Under the pieces are notes generated by a model, which was not told the DNA's origin, made no database searches, and saw only the letters and a program-made list of their open reading frames with translations. A DNA stretch of 64,000 bases. It comes from Colius striatus (lineage: Eukaryota > Chordata > Aves > Coliiformes > Coliidae). The position numbers and the translations under genes are program-made. Below, in pieces: positions 10,801 through 24,607 of the stretch. The stretch's first letter is position 1, and the number at the start of each line of letters is the position of its first letter. The stretch covers positions 174,862,770 to 174,926,769 of the forward strand of contig NC_084759.1 in the NCBI RefSeq assembly GCF_028858725.1, in the 5' to 3' direction.

Positions 10801-13800
10801 TTTATTTCATCAATGTCTACTAATCTACCTTGCCCTGAAGGGCAGTGACTTTGATTTGAGCAGATATGAGCACAGTGACATTGTATCTTCTCTTTCCTAC
10901 TTGTTTGATCTCTTTTTACCCAACACTTGAGGACATGGGCACAGTTTGCAAGCAGAAATTCATGAACATCATTTTGAGTTTGAAAGTTGCTTAGTTTTGG
11001 TACCTTGAAACACTTGAGTACGATGATTCTCTCCTGTAGGAAGTTAACTGCAGTTGTGAAGTAACATGAAGGACTGTAGCTGCATATCTGCCTTACTCTT
11101 CCATAAAGCTACAGTTTTGCTGTCTTGAACAGTTGTTCATCGCCTCTATATCTAGTGGAGCACCAAAGACATGGTGACTGTGTTGGAAGGGCTTCCTGAG
11201 GCTGAATATGCAAAGTCTGTATTTCAGTGGCCCACACCAGATGCAATGAGTAGTTTTTCTCTGCAAGGATTTGTCTTTTTGTTAAAAGTAGTGAGGAATG
11301 TTTCTGAAAGTAACAGGGGATTTCAACTTTCCTATGTCTTATTTTTGTGGCACATTGGATAGTTTTTCTTAAGACTTTTAGTTGGACAAACAAATTAAAT
11401 TTAACCAAATGTGGAAGTTGTTACTTCTAGGATGGGGAAATTATTAACTAACTGGACAAGGAATGATCAAAGTACTACATTTAATTATGTATAAATAGGC
11501 AAGCTAAACCAAACTTTGTCTAAAATGTGTTTACTCGGGTAACAAATATACACACTCCTGTAGGCATATGTGCCTCAATGCCTTATTTGTTGTCTGTTGT
11601 GCTAAAGTGATTGTTTTCACCATTCATTTTTTTTTATTGTCAAGTGATGCTGTATCACAAATTATCTTGATGAAACAGTAGTAGTAATCTTTCTTTTTTT
11701 TTTTTTCTCTCTGTGAGATAATAAAATCTGAGTTTCATCTCAAAATACTCCATCACAGCAGCCATGAAAAACTAACATATTGATTTTATGGTTGATTTTC
11801 TGGTTTGGTATTCAGTGATGCTTCTTCTTGGCTTTCTGAGATAATTTCAGATTTTAGTGTTTTATAAATTTGTTTTCATTTAAAGAAAAAAATATGTAAA
11901 GTTAATTGGGAAGAAGAAAGATGTCTCCCAGAAACTGTTTTCTAAAACCTGATGTTGTGGTAAATTGCAATATCTGATTACTTTTTCTCATAGATGCTAA
12001 TAATAACGTCTGTCTTAATGCGATTTTTATTTAAGGATTGGTAGACTCCCATTAAAACACAATCTTTGTTCCTCTGTTATTTGTTCTGTAAGTACTGCTT
12101 AACTGTGATCTGTCTTCAAAGGTACTATCTGTGAGTAAACCTGAGTGATCATTTGATGATGTTTGGAACTTTTCTAAGCTAGTGTAAAATTGCTTGGAAA
12201 CGTGAAGTGAGTTAACACTTCTTGTCTCTACTTCTTGCCTGACTTTTGTTTGACTGCCAGCAGTAATAAGGAATGTGAAATTCCATGGGATCAGTATCTG
12301 ATAGAAATCTTCATATCTCCATACTTTAAGATAGCAACAGAGACCAAAACTGCAGCAGTGAAGACTTTTACCTGTCTTGGTGTGCCACAGGAGAGATGGA
12401 GACCGTTATGTGAAACTGATCTGTGCTGATATTCAAAACTTGAGTTTTAAGGTAGAATCTGAAGTTGTCTAAGTGGCTTTAATTGGACTGCTCACTCTCC
12501 AAAGAAAATGACAAGCAATTCTGGATATGAGTGACAATGAAATTATTCTAATTTCTCTGTACAGCTATTAAATAAGCACTTGTACACAGTTTTGCTTTTT
12601 CTAAACATTCTTAGTTTATGTGTGATGTAAAAGGTAGAGACCCCTGTGGATAGATCAATATAATGAAAAATAATTGGAAGTCCTATTAAACAGTTGGAGA
12701 AAAGCAGTCTGTTAGGAATACCTTGTGCTCGTTGGAGTCTTGTTTTAGAGATATTGCCAAATAAAGATATCTGTAACAATGAAGGTCAAGTATATTCTTC
12801 TCTCTAAACCTATGCAATTGTGATTATTTATTTTTATTTAAAGATGTGGTTTCATCAGCCTTAGCAAGAAAGGCACTTTATACAACTCCTGGACAAGCTG
12901 GTTAGTACCAGTGGTTATTCTGTAGTTGTTACTCTGTCAAGAAACTTTGAATGAGAATGATGAACACTGTTGTAAGGAGCATCTAGTGTTTGATTTGGGA
13001 AGCTCAAGTTCTTTCTGAAGCCTTGCAGTGAGGTAGAATAATCAGTATCAAACTAGATTAGCTACTTAAGAATTCACAGTAAAATACTGTTTGTTATAGC
13101 TTATCTCTTGGTGCCACCTATATGGTGAAAGTAACCTAAAATAGTGATTAGCGTGTTTTTCTATTTGAGGACACTTCACCGGTTGAAGGGAAAGGTGATG
13201 GAGTTCAGGTTGTATTTTCAAGCTCAGATCTGGCTTTTTTTCCCCCTCTTCTGTTACCTTTTGCGTGGTGTTATTGGCATTCCAGAAACCTTCTGTCATG
13301 TACCTGTCTTCCATTCCTGGCCATGTTTTTCTAGCTTTATTTTAGCTATCTTGAAAATTATCACTGAGTTAAGGGCTATGTGAAAGCAAGATCAACAGTC
13401 ACCAACACTGCTGGCTCCCTATCTATCTGCTACTACTGAAATGACATCTAATGCATTGTTATTCTACAAATATTGTAGGAGATTTTGTCCATAATGCATT
13501 TACACTTCAGATTATTTCAGTTGTCATAAATCTTTTTCAAAGTCTTTATTTTTTTTCTACCATTTTCCAAAAAGATATTTCTTTTTATCTGAGATTTCCA
13601 AGAGATCAATGTAGGTCTTTGACCTGAGCATACAAAATAGGAGCTTGACAACAGTGGTTTGACACCATAGCTTTCATCTAGTGGGGTTTTTTTAAAGACA
13701 GTATTCCTCAGAGAGGCAAAATGTACTTTTAAATAGCTATGTTATTTTCTTTCTTGACTTTGTTTTTAATCAATGTCAGCTGAAATTATTTTTTATGGAA

Positions 13801-14468
13801 ACATTTATTTTACTACCAGAAGAATATGTCAGATCACTAAAGTCTTGATGCTTAATTTTTTTTTTTTTTTTTAGAGGGATACTCTTCAATTTGCAGGGGT
13901 TTGACATTCAGAAGCTGAGAAATAAGACTACTGTGATGTAGGTGAAAGGAAAAAAATATAAATTAGTCTGTAACTGAACAATTGGCATGCTCTTTCTTCC
14001 TTTTCTGGATTTAAGCCTTTCTACTTTGGCTTAGTATACTTTCCTCTTCACCTACCTCTCTGGTTTTGTTGCCCCATTAATTTCTTGCATCTTAAATGTG
14101 CTTCTTGCCATTGCTGCTGTCCCTGAGCTTTTTCTTTGAGTTCAGTCTTACTCTGTCCATTTTGCCGTTGTTTTTGCTTTGGCTGTTAGCTTTTCCACTT
14201 ATGTCTTTGTGAGGTCTTTTGGTTCAACTCCGGCATTCCTGATGTTTAAGTCCAGCTATTTGGGCATGTTTAGGATGGTATTAAAAAAAAATAAAGGTGG
14301 TCTTCCTAGTTTATTTAGCATCAGAGAAATGATTGCAACAAATCCTGCTGTGTTGCCATAGCACTGGCTGAAGTATGTTCATTCATGTTGTGGGAATGTT
14401 GCATGTGCAGTGTAGTGATGGGACAGGAACTTCAAATTATTACTGTATGCTAAGCACAGATCTAGTTT

Positions 14469-14481
14469 GGGGGGGGGGGGG
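14469..14481 (+). repeat. G13 homopolymer
   Basis: Thirteen consecutive G in intron 1. Such runs are polymorphic and error-prone in sequencing. Confidence 0.95.
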
Positions 14482-14581
14482 AATAAATGTAGTGACTAGC
14501 AAAGATTTTTTGAGTAAATACAAACTGTTTTTTCCCAGATCTTTGACATGGTTAGATTTGGATGGGTTGCTTATGTGGAAA

Positions 14582-15062
14582 GCATAGAATCGTTACTGTT
14601 AGAAAAGACCTTTAAGATCAAGTCCAACCACTAACCTCACACTACCAGGCCCATCATTAAACTAAACCATATCCCTCAGCATTTCATCTACACATCTTTT
14701 TAATATCTCCAGGGATGGTGACTCCACCACCTCCCTGGGCAACCTGTTCCAATGCTTAACAACCCTCTTGGTGAAAAAGTTCTTCCTCATGTCCAATCTA
14801 AACCTCTCCTGGCACAATTTGAACCCATTTCCTCATGTCCTGTCATTCGTTACTGGAGAGAAGAGACCAACCTCCACCTTGCTACAAATCCCCTTCAGGT
14901 ATTTGTAGAGAGCAATCATATCTACTCTCAATCTTCTCTTCTCTAGGCTAAACATCCCCAGCTCCCTCAGTCACTCCTTTTAAGACCTGTTCCCTAGACC
15001 CTTCACCAGCTTTGTTGTCTGTCTCTGGACATGTTTCAACACCTCAATGTCCTTCTTGTAGT
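14582..15062 (-). mobile_element. Older CR1 LINE copy
   Basis: A minus-strand CR1 3' segment of about 480 bp from an older subfamily: the wording differs from the younger copies ('catagaatcgttactgttag', 'ggtgactccaccacctccct'). It covers the 3' tail and the C-terminal third of ORF2, is heavily mutated and non-coding. Confidence 0.85.
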
Positions 15063-15330
15063 GAGAATTCTTGCATGTTCTTGATCTCAGTGAGCCACTG
15101 CCAAATATGTGCTCTGTAAGCATGAGAATACTGGGGCTTCGAAGTGGCTGGGAAAAAAAGCACCTTTTTTAAAAAAAAACAACAAAACCCCAAAAATTCC
15201 ACCAACCTGTTCTTGGAAATGGCTGAGATATTTTTGACATTGATATGTAATGCTATCCTTTCCATCTGCAAAAGTATGCATGTGAGTAAGGACCCTCAGC
15301 AGTGGCAGGCGAGGTCATGAGTTTAGAAAC

Positions 15331-15763
15331 ATAGAATCATATCACAGAATGATAGGGGTTGGAAGGGACCTTTAGAGATCATGTAGTCCAACCCCCCTGC
15401 AGAAGCAGGTTCACCTAGATCAGGTCACATAGGAACATGTCCAGGTGGGTCTTGAAGATCTCCAAGGAAGGAGACTCCACAACCCCTCTGGGCAGCCTGT
15501 TCCACTGCTCCCTCACCCTCACAGTGAAATAGTTTTTTCTTATGTTTAAGTGGAACTTTTTGTGTTCCAGCTTCATCCCATGACCCCTTGCCCTGTTGCT
15601 AGTTACAATAGAAAAAAAGAATGTCCCAACCTCCTGACACCCACCCTTTAGATATTTATAAATGTTAATAAGATCACCCCTCAGTCTCCTCCAGACTAAA
15701 CAGCCCCAGTTCCTGCAGCCTTTCCTCGTATGAAAGATGTTCTAGTCCTCTGATCATCTTTAG
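15331..15763 (-). mobile_element. CR1 LINE 3' fragment
   Basis: Minus-strand CR1 running from the terminal tail (complement of ATTCTATGATTCT) through the 3'UTR and ORF2 C-terminus. It is 5'-truncated near 15763 and lies only about 270 bp from an older CR1 in the same orientation. Confidence 0.92.
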
Positions 15764-18700
15764 GTTGATTTGATTTGGTTACCTGAACCAAGTGCACCAT
15801 GGCAATAGTATCTAATCCTTAATTAGTTCTTGTTATTTGTAAATCTCAATTTCACCTAGTTGAATCAAGGACTACTTAGAGGAAACAGCCAAGTACTGAA
15901 TTGTACCATTCAGTGAGATAATGTTATGTACACTGTTTTCTCTTTCATATTTGTTTGTGTTGTGTTAATCATGATGGTACTTCAGTGTTTTGTCAGCAGT
16001 ATATGAACACAACTTAGCCCTTGGCATCCATGTGTGTTCTCCGTGTGGAGGTGGCTGTGGTATAGTGCTGCTTCTGTTGGGAGTCTTATCATATACATGC
16101 ACATGGGAAACAGCAACAGAGCGCATTCCGTCTTCTATTGAAAATACTGGTTTGGGAAGCAATATAGGGTGTTCTTTTAGTTTCTGTGAAGATACATTTC
16201 ATCATCTTGTATCAGTCTTTAGAAGATTTTATTCATCCTGTCATGTGTGTAAATGGAGCTGTTTTTTTCCTGGAGAAGTTAACCACAGCTCCAACAAGCA
16301 GTCCTTCTTCTGACTGTCACAGACCCAGCCATGCGCTTCTGTAAAAATTTGGTCTGGGATTGTCTTGTATAATTCAGAACATCTTTGGAAAGCAGTGTTA
16401 CAAGTGGTAGCCTCACTGAGAAGCTACCCTGTAAAATTGCCGTAGTTTGGGGCATAGGAAAACTACACAGCTTTGTCTTCACTACTTTTGCATTGTCAGG
16501 AACTGACAGAAGCTTGAGTAACTGGCTTGTCTTCTGGCAGAACAGAAAGGGATTTTCTCACAAACTTGAGAAATGTCATTAAAAAGCCAGTAAGGATACA
16601 AGCATGGCATTAGATTACAGATTAGATTGGTCAGATGTGAATATATACTTGAATCAAATGAGACTGCAGTGTGACAGATAACTCCCCAGAGTGGGTTTTT
16701 TTTTTCCTTGCTGACTAGCAAGTTTAACTTCACCTGGTTCTTGGTCTTCTATCTGAATTTGCCAGAGCACTGGCACATTTTGGTTGTCAGTGATCACTCT
16801 AAAGGTACTGATAGTATAGAGCTGTCATTTTGCTGTACTTTGACATGTAATGTCATCTAATCTGATGAGTTAACCTCACAGCTGCTGGCAGATACTGAAA
16901 ATGCTGAAGGCATGGTTGTTTTAAATTGTTGGAGGACTTGTGGAGAAATCTGCCGAAGCAGTTTCTCTCTGCTGCTTACTCTGCTGAAGTATCATTTCTG
17001 CTTACTGGATATGAGCCCTTAAAATGAGTTCAGGAGACATCCTAAAGTTCTGCCACCTCTCCTAGTGGAACAGAGTGTTTTGTGGTTGACAGTGCAGAAA
17101 GATGAGAAAAGAAATTTGCCTTCTGTAGATAATTAGCCGTCAGTGTCAGTTAAGGAACTGTAGCTCAGTACCAAACTCAAATTTGTCATGTCTAAAAGCT
17201 GCTAACTACTGTGCAAGCTTGTAATCACCTTTCTTTCACCTCTTCATGAACTTCCTCAGAAAATGGGGCTTGGGCTTGTATGATAATACGATGAGAACTG
17301 TTGTGTACGGGAAAACTTTGTTCAGTGACAGAATTAATATCCCTTTGATGCTTTAACTGTTTTGGTCAAACATCATACCTTTTCTGGCTCACAGAAGTAT
17401 CAATCTTTATGTGGATTGTCCCAGTAGTTACATGAATGTTCTTGACTCTGATGAACAAATTTGCCCTTGCATGTGTGTCGTTGTCTTTGGGAGGGGTAGG
17501 GGTGATATAACAGTGTTTCATAAACTTTGATGCCTTGTGTCATATTTCATCAGCCTTAAGTAGTAGATAACTTGGCTCACTCTTTTGGATGGTTTTTGGG
17601 ATGGAATTTGGAATTTGACTGAAGACTGTGATAGCTTTATTATCTGTTGAATTCATTAACACAATATTTTTTTAGTTGTTTTGTTACTGCTTGTTTTCTG
17701 GTGCTAATAATTCTTCTGTAACCTACATCATATTTTTTCTTTATTACTAAAACCGATGAGAACTGGCTACTTGGGGAAGGGAAGGAAAGGAACATGAAGG
17801 CTGGTAGATAAGGGGGACAGCTGCATGACTGGGATTCCAAGGTGTCCCATGCACAAGTTTCCTAGTACAGAAAGAGACAGGTAGTTCCTTAATGTTGGTG
17901 ATACTAACTTTGTTACTATTTCCAGTCTCTCATGTACCTGGATCTGCTGGGGTTTGGGTTCCTTTTGGCTTTGATGATAACTTGAGAGCGTTAAATTGCC
18001 ATGCTGCTGTTAGAGGTATTAACAAAAATGTGCAAGCTTTGTGGTGTAAGTATTTTGCTCTTCTTTGAAGCTGATATTCTGTCTGATTTAGTTCTGTGTT
18101 GTATTGAAGCTTTCTGGACAATGCTTTTCCTAAGTAGGGCTAGAATGTGGTTATTTGCACTTACACATCAGAGTAACCTTAATCAATAAAGTATTTTTCA
18201 GTCAAGACACAGATATGTACAATGGTACTATTGCATTTTGTCTGCCTTTCCATACTGTCCAGTAAGCTAAAGTGTTTGAAATGCTAGGTGCTAGACTTCA
18301 ATGTGATTGTAGCAGCACTTCAACACATAACATTCTGTAAAAGTAATGATGTGTCCCCCACAGTTCGTAGAATATTCTCAAATAGGTGAGGTCTTATAAA
18401 ATGACATCTTTCTTGCTGCCCTGATGTTTGTCTATGTCTTGTAGGTGCTATTCTATTAAACTTTAGTGGGGAGCACTGCCTACAACCTTGTCGTAACATG
18501 ACAAGGTCTGTATGGCAGGTTTGGAGACAGTTTATGATTATAAATTTTGTACAGGAAGGAGAATGCCTTGTGTGTTGCCTGCTGTAAGGTTCACAATCTT
18601 CGTTGAAACTCCTGGCATGGTCAAACAGGCTACTAGATGACAATCACTGCATCTGAGCCTCTGCAGCAGTTCCTCAATCTGCATTTGCACATTTCCATCG

Positions 18701-21117
18701 AGTTGTGTGTGCCTTCCTTCCTTAGGAGGCAGTTATAATGTTGTCATGTGTCCTTCTGTGAGTTCTGGCTAGACATGAGTGTTGAGTGTTTCAGCTGCTC
18801 TTCAGTTTGCTGTTGAGGTAGCCACAGAAATGAAAATGTTGAACGTAGCAAGGATGCAGCTGTAGCCATGGCATTTGCAATTGTAAGCATGCTTGTCTCT
18901 GTCTTGCTGCTAGAACATGGAAAAAGAAATCCTGAGAAGGGTATCCACTGTGTTGCTTTGGGTTGTTTTTGTATTGGGAAGGGGAAGTTTGTCAGAAGGC
19001 TGTATACTCTTTAGGATGATGTAATTCTAGCCATTTTGCTTTTAACAGTTTTCTCCTGCGACTACCTTGCATTTTCATGGACTTGGCAGGTAATCTAGGC
19101 AGTGCTGTGTCCTTAAAGGGGGACAGGGCAGTTTGACGACAAAGTCTTAGCTATCTTAGCACCTTGTCACTGCCAAAAGAGGCAATCCCATTTTGTCTTC
19201 TTCCGCTGCTCTGTCGCTTGCCATTTCTTTGGCACACATGTGGCTCTTAGCTGAGTCTCCTCACCACCACTAAGAGTGAGAAACACAACTGCTTCTTTTG
19301 GTGGCAACAAGCACTTAGGTTAGATTACATCTCCTGGGTAACTGCATGAGGGTCTGGAAAGAGTCTTTACATCAGCAATGTCTCCTTGCCTGAATAGCAC
19401 TGATTCTTTCCAAGACACTGGATCTACATGAATAGGTTTAAACCACCTATAGAAAAAGATTTCTCTTTCTGTTCCTCAAAGCATAGCACTGGTCTCTTTC
19501 TTTGTTGGTTCTATGGCATTCCATTTGGGAATGCAGACAAGGTGCAATTTGAGAATAAAAAGAGTAAAATCCTCTTTAAAAGGCCTCTTTTGAGTGTGCC
19601 TGTTGGTTCTATTCTCACTAATGTTCTGAGCCATGAGATTTTACTACACAAAGGAACAAATCCAGGGTAAGTGCTTCCATGTCCTCAGTTTGGCCCTTAT
19701 TTATTGGAAGGCAAACAGAATTACTGAATTGTCACTTGAAACAAGTCTACCCTTTTCAGGCAAATTAAAAGCTTTTCCAAATAAAAAATAAGCTGTGAAG
19801 ATTCTTGATGTACTTCTGCAACTACCCAATGGCGTCTTCTTTTTTCCTTGTGCATATGCATTGTGTTAGACTTGGTGATAAGAATAGGTAAAACACTTTC
19901 CAAATGTTCAGCTGCCTTTGGCCATTTTGTTTCCTCAGCACATCTCCAAGGTGGCACAGATCTTCTGGCAAAAGTTTTCACAATTTTCATCAGCAGGATT
20001 TTCCCCAGTAGTGATCTGGATGTTATGATGAGCACATATGAGGAATTCTAGAGGACACTCCGTGTTCTGCCATTACTTACTAAAAAAAGCCTGGTTTTGC
20101 AAATGTGGCTAATTGTTAAGACATGTTTTCATTAAAAACATAGTGCCGAGGGAGAGTCTTAAACCTCCTTTGAAGGTTTCATAAAGACCATGAAAATGCA
20201 AGGGCCAAATAGAGTCCTACTTATTACTGCCCAAGCCAAAAATATGACGGGAGTAAAGGATGTTGCTGTCATTTTATTAAGCAAATAATTTCTGTAAGCT
20301 GTATGGCTGACTTGTTTCGGTTTTGAAACTCTTTTGTGAGTTAAAGAAATCAAAAGACAACTATTAGTGCCAACCTTTTTAAAAGAAGAGAAAATATTTT
20401 AATGGAAACACAGCAGTCAAAATGAGGCATTCCTGTCGGTATTGATGCAACATATATCTAAGTAGTTGAAGGGTAATTAACAACTGTTTCCTAAGTTAAG
20501 CCTGTTAAAGGGAGCATGAATAAGCTACTCTTGAACATCATTTTGCATTTACTGGAGATGATGTTGTACATGTTCTTGATTTACACCTCCCTTTCCAATC
20601 CAACAGGTGTACTTCTGTGTAGATAGGTCCTTGGACCATTACTACATTGGAGGAAGAGTGTATTTAGCTGTTACATTTTATTTACCGGACATAACGAACG
20701 CTTGTAAAGACTTTGTCTTGTAGTTAGTCAAAAAGGAGATGTGCTAATTTCATATGTCACTAATAACTAGACTGCTACAGGTTTTCAGCAGATGGATTTT
20801 TCTGTATCTGTTTATAAAGATTTTAATGTAATAGATTTTAGTTCAATAGGAGATTCAGTTATGTGACTTTGAACAGACCATATTTTTTTTCTTTCTGTAT
20901 GCCCAGTGAGTTAGTGTTGAAGTACACCTGTATTTTTGGATTATGAACTATTTGAAGTAGTTTGTGCTAATAAAGATAAATCTCACTTAAATTTAGTGAG
21001 AAGATAGAGAAGATATTTTCTGTAGTGTGAAAATAGCACTTTAAATACCACATGAAACTATATTCCTCAGATGGACAGTGATCAATATAGTCCCAGGTTC
21101 TAGAATTAGGATCTTAG

Positions 21118-21176
21118 GATCATAGAATGGTAGAAGTTGGAAGGGACCTTTAGAGATCATCTAGTCCAACGCCCTT
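21118..21176 (-). mobile_element. Very short CR1 3' end
   Basis: About 59 bp of CR1 tail and 3'UTR ('gaagttggaagggaccttt', 'catctagtccaac') on the minus strand, an extreme 5' truncation. Confidence 0.85.
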
Positions 21177-24100
21177 AGCTCCATTTAAGCAGTTTTGTTG
21201 ACAATGTCTTTGGCTTCTGTCTTCCGTGAAGACAGAAATGGGAATTTCCTTTGAATGATAACTGAGAAACTTAAATGTGTAACTCCTTTGGATATAATGG
21301 AGGGTGTACTTGTGGTGGTATCCTTGATCACTGTTTTCACTGTACTATACCAGAGTTTTCTTGCCTTTATCTCAGATCTGAAATTAGGTAAGGTATTTCT
21401 CTTACAAAGTAATTCCATTGAAGATTTACAAGCACAAGAAAATTACCATCTTGACTGAAACACTTTGCTGTCTTTAGGCATTCTTAAGATAGTATTTTAT
21501 CTATAGAGAGGGTTGTTTTTCTTTGTTTTTTTTCAGCACTAACATACGTCTAGTGCTCGTTGCTTGCTGTCTTGTCAAATGCTTTGCATGTGTTGGGTCT
21601 TGAGATATTTATTATATTTCACATCAACTGGATGATCGTAACTAAACATATGACACATTGGTCATGAGTCACTGAATTTGGCAGAAGTACTCTTTGGATA
21701 TTAGTGTTGTTCGGGTACATATCAGCCTGATTGGACATGATTAGGCATGGATATGGACTTATGTTCTTCATATGACCTCATACAATTTGGTAACTGGGAG
21801 TTATTTTGCTGTCTTCTCAAAGCCAATGCAGATTTCTGTGCTGTCTGCTCCTCCTAAACTGTTGCATTCTCTTTTCGTAACTCTTTTTTTAGCTTTGTAA
21901 GTTTTATCTTGATCTTTATTACTAACTGTTGTGTTACTCCAGTGCTGGTGATGCCCCTTTTAAAATAATGGAGAAAATAGTCTTTCCAAAGTTAATGTGT
22001 TAAATAAGACATAAAATTTAGTGATGTCTTTTTATTTATAAATATTTCTGTTTTAGTAGTATTACATTCCAGTGCCTAGTGTCAAACTGGCAAAAAGGTG
22101 TGCTGTGCAAAGCCATCTGGGAATGCAGTAGTGGCACACTATCTATTTAAGTAATAAGCTTGTGAGAAGAATGATATAACACTTAACACTGCACATTTTC
22201 AGCTGATGCACATCTTGGATTTACTGATGTTCTGTCAAAGTTTTAGGATCTCTGTTTTTCCAGTTATAGGAAATGCAGGAATTTCTGGGATGTCATAGTG
22301 TTTAGAAACAATGTGGTGGAGAAAAGGTTATTTTTTTTCTGGAGGGCAAAAGCTGAAGAGCTTCTATGGGTTCTGTTTCTGCAGTCTGGCTTAGTGAATT
22401 CAAGACCTCTGTTACAATAAGTGTGAACTCTATAGCTTCCACTTAAATATCTAGATTGTGTCTATTTAAAACTTTTTTTTTTGTGGACAAATGCAGTGTG
22501 GAATTCTTAATTTTGTCTTTGAATGGTCTTAGCTGTGATGCATCTTGGGCCTTCTAGAGCTGAGATAGATTTGAACACAGCTTCTGGATTTTTCTGCCTC
22601 TGTGAAGCATTGCTGAGGTTTTGTTGAGACACGGAGTAGACGGAATGTTCTGATACTTTACATATAAAGATGTGTATACCACACACTAGCACAGGATTTA
22701 AACTTTTTAGAACCAAATCCACTTAATTTCTCTTGCAAATAAGAGTGAAAACAACAGACCTCAATCTCACACTTGGAGGCTCAAGTGGGGTTTTGGTGAT
22801 CTTACCTGTCCTAATTTGGTGCAGATTTTACTTTATTTAAAGCATTAAATTTTAAAATAGCAGTTTAGCTTTTGTGAAGTTTCATCTTGCCTAGTCTGCA
22901 AAGGATAATGGCTGGTATTGGGTCAGCAGTTGTTCTATGAGCAGAATTTGTATACAACTTACGACATTCACTGCAACATGCTCTGTGTTAATATAGTAAT
23001 TTACTTTGAGCTAGGTTTGTGTTTCCTTCTCCCTTTCCCTTTCCCCTGCCCCCAGCTGACTGGATTCACGTATTCCTAGTAGTTTCTAATGTGACTACTC
23101 AAGTAATTTAGAATTCTAATTAGAGATTTTAAATTAGTTTCACAATGTTGACCACTTCTTTAATGAACAGTCTATGTTGGAGACGTGAAATCAGAGTCCT
23201 GCTTTCTTGGATTTCTTGGGAAAATAAGAAGTGTGTTATGTGATGGGTATGTGCAGGAGTGTTCCTCAGAAAAATAAATGATCATTAAAACACTTCCTGC
23301 TGCCAAGCTCGAGCGATAAGGACTTGATGGAAGAAGAGTTCTGGAGGACAAATTCTGTCTCCCTCTTTCTGGATATCCAGGTGATAAAGGGAAACTAGTG
23401 TAGTTTGTAAGTGAATAGCAGAACTTTAGTTGAGTGTGACTGTGGCTGCTTCAGCTCTGTCCTGCTGCTTTTTCTAACAAAGGCATTAAAGAGTAAAGAG
23501 TTTGAAACCTCAATTGGTTTCCTTCAAGTTTGAATGCTGAAGTTGGTAAATTCTGATTCTTCCATCTCTTGTGAAGTTTTAATCTGTCCTTTTAAATAGT
23601 AATAATAATTTTTAAAGCTTGATACAGTTACCAAGAAAACTGCTGGTTCTTCTAGTGCTGTTGAGTTTGATCTTTAGGGGCTTATACCATCTATGCTGTG
23701 ACTACAGTCAGAAATGCAGGACATGCAGTCCTCGATGCAGATTTTTTTTTTTCCAAGTGTGTTTCATTCTGCATGTAGTCGATAAGCCTCCAAAGAGCAT
23801 ACACTTGCTGTTTCTCATGTGAGATCAAATTCTTTCAGTCTCTATGATGTGGATCACAAAGTTATTTTCTATGCATGTTGTTCTTATTTCATACTGCTAC
23901 TTTGGAGAATACACCCTCCCCATTCGTGATACCACACTGCACCTGTGCTTGTGGCCTGTCTCTTGTTTGATGATACAGCTTTCCCTGCTGTTTGGTTTTT
24001 TTGAGTCAATAGTTGTAATGGTATGAGAAAAGCAGGAAGCAAGCAAGTGTAAGCTGCTGTAATTTTTCTCACTTATTGTTAGTAGAGTGATGCCAGGTGT

Positions 24101-24528
24101 AGAAAGCAAAGAACTCTTCTGGTACCTGTATGTATATTATTTTTTGCTTGAACCATTTGTGAAGGGCAATTTGCAGACGTTAGTTATTGCAGTGGTTTAT
24201 TCAGGGTGGTTTGCATAGACAGCAATACTTTTAAAACTTTTTAAAAAACTTTTAAAACCAAAAGCACCGTTAGTGGTCTTGAAACACTTCAAAAACTTTG
24301 TATTTGTTGAACAAAACAAATTTCCAAGTTGGTAGTGTCAGTTGCTAGATAGCATTAATGACGCTCATAAATTGAAAACAAACTCTGAACGATCTCATTC
24401 TAACCCATACCACGTGTTTGTGGTTTTGGGTTTTTTATACTCTAGAAAGGTTTATACTCCATAGTGGTCACTTTTACTTTCCAGTTGCAATCTAAATGAG
24501 CTTTATACACTGTTTCTATGTTTTTTAG

Positions 24529-24607
24529 ACTATATTTTGTAAGAAGATGAAGCACAGAAAGCAATGTATTCAAGATACTGAGGGTCAGAAGCATGAAGGC
24601 ATGGAAG
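24529..24607 (+). CDS. SCAF11: SCAF11 exon 2, contains start codon
   Basis: Acceptor TTTTTTAG ends at 24528 and donor GAAG|GTAAAG follows 24607. The first 18 nt are 5'UTR and the ATG is at 24547. It encodes residues 1-20 plus the first base of Gly21 (start [10 protein letters not shown]). The same short basic N-terminus ending in MEG before an EEN stretch occurs in the human protein, and that supports the exon. Confidence 0.88.

Larger units (their letters stand above)
7839..24528 (+). other. SCAF11: SCAF11 intron 1
   Basis: About 16.7 kb of AT-rich DNA between the CpG island and the first coding exon. It holds three CR1 copies (14582-15062, 15331-15763, 21118-21176), a run of 13 G at 14469-14481 and several T tracts. 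No exon-like conserved coding stretch or small RNA gene is recognised, although a second untranslated exon could be hidden here. Confidence 0.6.
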